Assembly: GCF_024529955.1 (NCBI RefSeq)
Contig: NZ_AP024854.1
Coordinates: 930,001 to 994,000, forward strand
Length of the DNA stretch: 64,000 nt
DNA from: Photobacterium toruni
Lineage (GTDB): Bacteria > Pseudomonadota > Gammaproteobacteria > Enterobacterales > Vibrionaceae
Reading direction: 5' to 3'
In this document: positions 63,023 to 64,000 of the stretch, one piece after another
Layout: each line of letters begins with the position of its first letter
Position numbering within the stretch: the first letter of the stretch is position 1
Translations under genes and position numbers: made by a program
The notes under the pieces: generated by a model
The model's database searches: none
What the model was told of the DNA's origin: nothing
The model's input: the letters and a program-made list of their open reading frames with translations, nothing else

Positions 63023-63967
63023 ATGACAGAAGATAAACCTAAAGTGCAATTCATCGATATTACCGATGATTTTGCTGGCCAACGGATCGATAATTTTCTC
63101 CGTGCTAGGCTTAAAAATGTACCAAAAAGTATGATTTACCGTATTTTGCGTAAAGGCGAGGTGCGAGTAAACAAAAAACGTATTAAACCTGAATATAAAT
63201 TGCAGGATGGTGATCTCGTACGTGTCCCACCGGTTTTTGTTCCTGAAAAAGACGAACAAGCACCGATTAGTACCAAATTAAATAAAGTGGCTGAACTTGA
63301 ATCATGCATTATCTATGAAGATGATCATGTTTTGATCTTGAATAAGCCATCAGGCACAGCTGTTCATGGCGGTAGTGGTTTGAAGTTTGGTGCGATTGAG
63401 GCGTTACGTGCATTACGACCTGATGCTCGATACCTTGAGTTAGTACACCGTATTGACCGAGATACTTCTGGCATTTTGTTAGTAGCGAAGAAACGTTCAG
63501 CGTTACGTAAGCTACAAGAGCAATTTAGAGAAAAAACGGTTCAAAAATATTATTTTGCCTTAGTGATGGGGGAATGGAAGGCAAATTGTAAGAGAGTAAA
63601 TGCACCGTTATTAAAAAATGAAGTTAACAGTATTGTACGTGTTAACCCACAAGGTAAAGCATCTGATACTCGTTTTAAAGTATTAGAACGTTTTCCTCAG
63701 GCGACACTGGTACAAGCAAGTCCAGTGACAGGACGTACTCACCAAATTCGTGTCCATTGTCAATATGAAGGCCATCCTATTGCTTGGGATGATCGTTATG
63801 GCGATCCACGTTTTGATGCTTATACTAAAAAAACAGGGTTAGGGCGGTTGTTCTTGCATGCCGCGAATATTAAATTTACCCATCCACATACTGATGAGTT
63901 AATGGATATTAGTGCGCCAATGGAGCCAGTGTTAGAACGCTGTTTAGCTAAGCTTCGTACATTTTAA
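63023..63967 (+). CDS. rluC: 23S rRNA pseudouridine synthase RluC
   Basis: Makes pseudouridines 955, 2504 and 2580 in 23S rRNA (E. coli numbering). 314 aa from ATG 63023 (E. coli 319); the TTG at 63002 is rejected because it precedes the likely -10 box. The N-terminal S4 domain is GQRIDNFLRARLKNVPKSMIYRILRKGEVRVNKKRI (about 20-60). The catalytic Asp is in LELVHRIDRDTSGILLVAK and the second motif is SPVTGRTHQIRVHCQYEGHPIAWDDRYGD. Divergent from rne, the conserved arrangement. The 33 bases after its stop are non-coding up to the window end. Confidence 0.96.
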   Translation: MTEDKPKVQFIDITDDFAGQRIDNFLRARLKNVPKSMIYRILRKGEVRVNKKRIKPEYKLQDGDLVRVPPVFVPEKDEQAPISTKLNKVAELESCIIYEDDHVLILNKPSGTAVHGGSGLKFGAIEALRALRPDARYLELVHRIDRDTSGILLVAKKRSALRKLQEQFREKTVQKYYFALVMGEWKANCKRVNAPLLKNEVNSIVRVNPQGKASDTRFKVLERFPQATLVQASPVTGRTHQIRVHCQYEGHPIAWDDRYGDPRFDAYTKKTGLGRLFLHAANIKFTHPHTDELMDISAPMEPVLERCLAKLRTF

Positions 63968-64000
63968 TGAGGTTAAACAACAAGAAGGCGAGCATTGTGC

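Overview
This 64 kb window is a piece of a low-G+C gammaproteobacterial chromosome, most probably from the Vibrionaceae and perhaps Photobacterium. The basis is protein similarity to Vibrio/E. coli family members, A/T-rich spacers, and several gene blocks in enterobacterial/vibrio order: cspD/clpS-clpA/infA-bpt-aat-cydC-cydD-trxB/lrp-ftsK-lolA-rarA-serS, metG/mrp-udk-dcd-asmA, mnmA-hflD-purB and rne/rluC. The genus is an inference; no rRNA or tRNA gene was found to anchor it.

Layout. 1-2.4 kb: molybdopterin operon moaA-moaC-moaD-moaE (no moaB) behind a Moco-type riboswitch. 2.4-3.1 kb: two very small candidate genes. 3.5-9.2 kb: oligopeptide ABC importer oppABCDF. 9.3-10.9 kb: a membrane c-di-GMP phosphodiesterase. 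11.2-15.4 kb, minus strand: rluE, then mnmA-hflD-purB with a PurR-like operator upstream. 15.6-16.8 kb: icd. 17.5-34 kb: cspD, the ClpAP/N-end-rule block (clpS, clpA, bpt, aat), infA, the CydDC thiol exporter, trxB, lrp, ftsK, lolA and rarA. 34.2-35.5 kb: serS. 35.8-41 kb is the only accessory-looking stretch: a small orphan gene, a periplasmic nucleotidase, an acetyltransferase, dispersed repeats, and an A/T-rich islet with an orphan gene and a lipoprotein gene bracketed by imperfect direct repeats. 41-45.5 kb, minus strand: a DAACS symporter, a CoA-disulfide reductase and a TcyP-type cystine importer. 45.9-54.3 kb: metG facing mrp, then udk, dcd, asmA and a YhjD-type membrane protein. 54.8-59.1 kb: an anaerobic C4-dicarboxylate carrier with an FNR box, psiE, cobO and a SulP permease. 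59.3-64 kb: rne and rluC, divergent.

How the genes work together. Aat and Bpt attach N-degron residues, ClpS delivers such proteins to ClpA, and all lie within 5 kb. CydDC and TrxB, and separately TcyP with the CoA-disulfide reductase, serve thiol/disulfide balance. FtsK and the rare TTG-start rarA belong to chromosome maintenance. LolA sorts lipoproteins.

I found no prophage, CRISPR array, intact insertion sequence, toxin-antitoxin pair or defence system. The most informative non-coding observations are the Moco riboswitch, a perfect 36-bp palindrome with a PurR-box core upstream of mnmA-hflD-purB, a folded element between oppC and oppD, an FNR box before the dcu gene, a probable leaderless rluC transcript, and the direct repeats around the 39-41 kb islet. 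I see no convincing wholly new system; the candidates closest to undescribed are the small genes and the islet.
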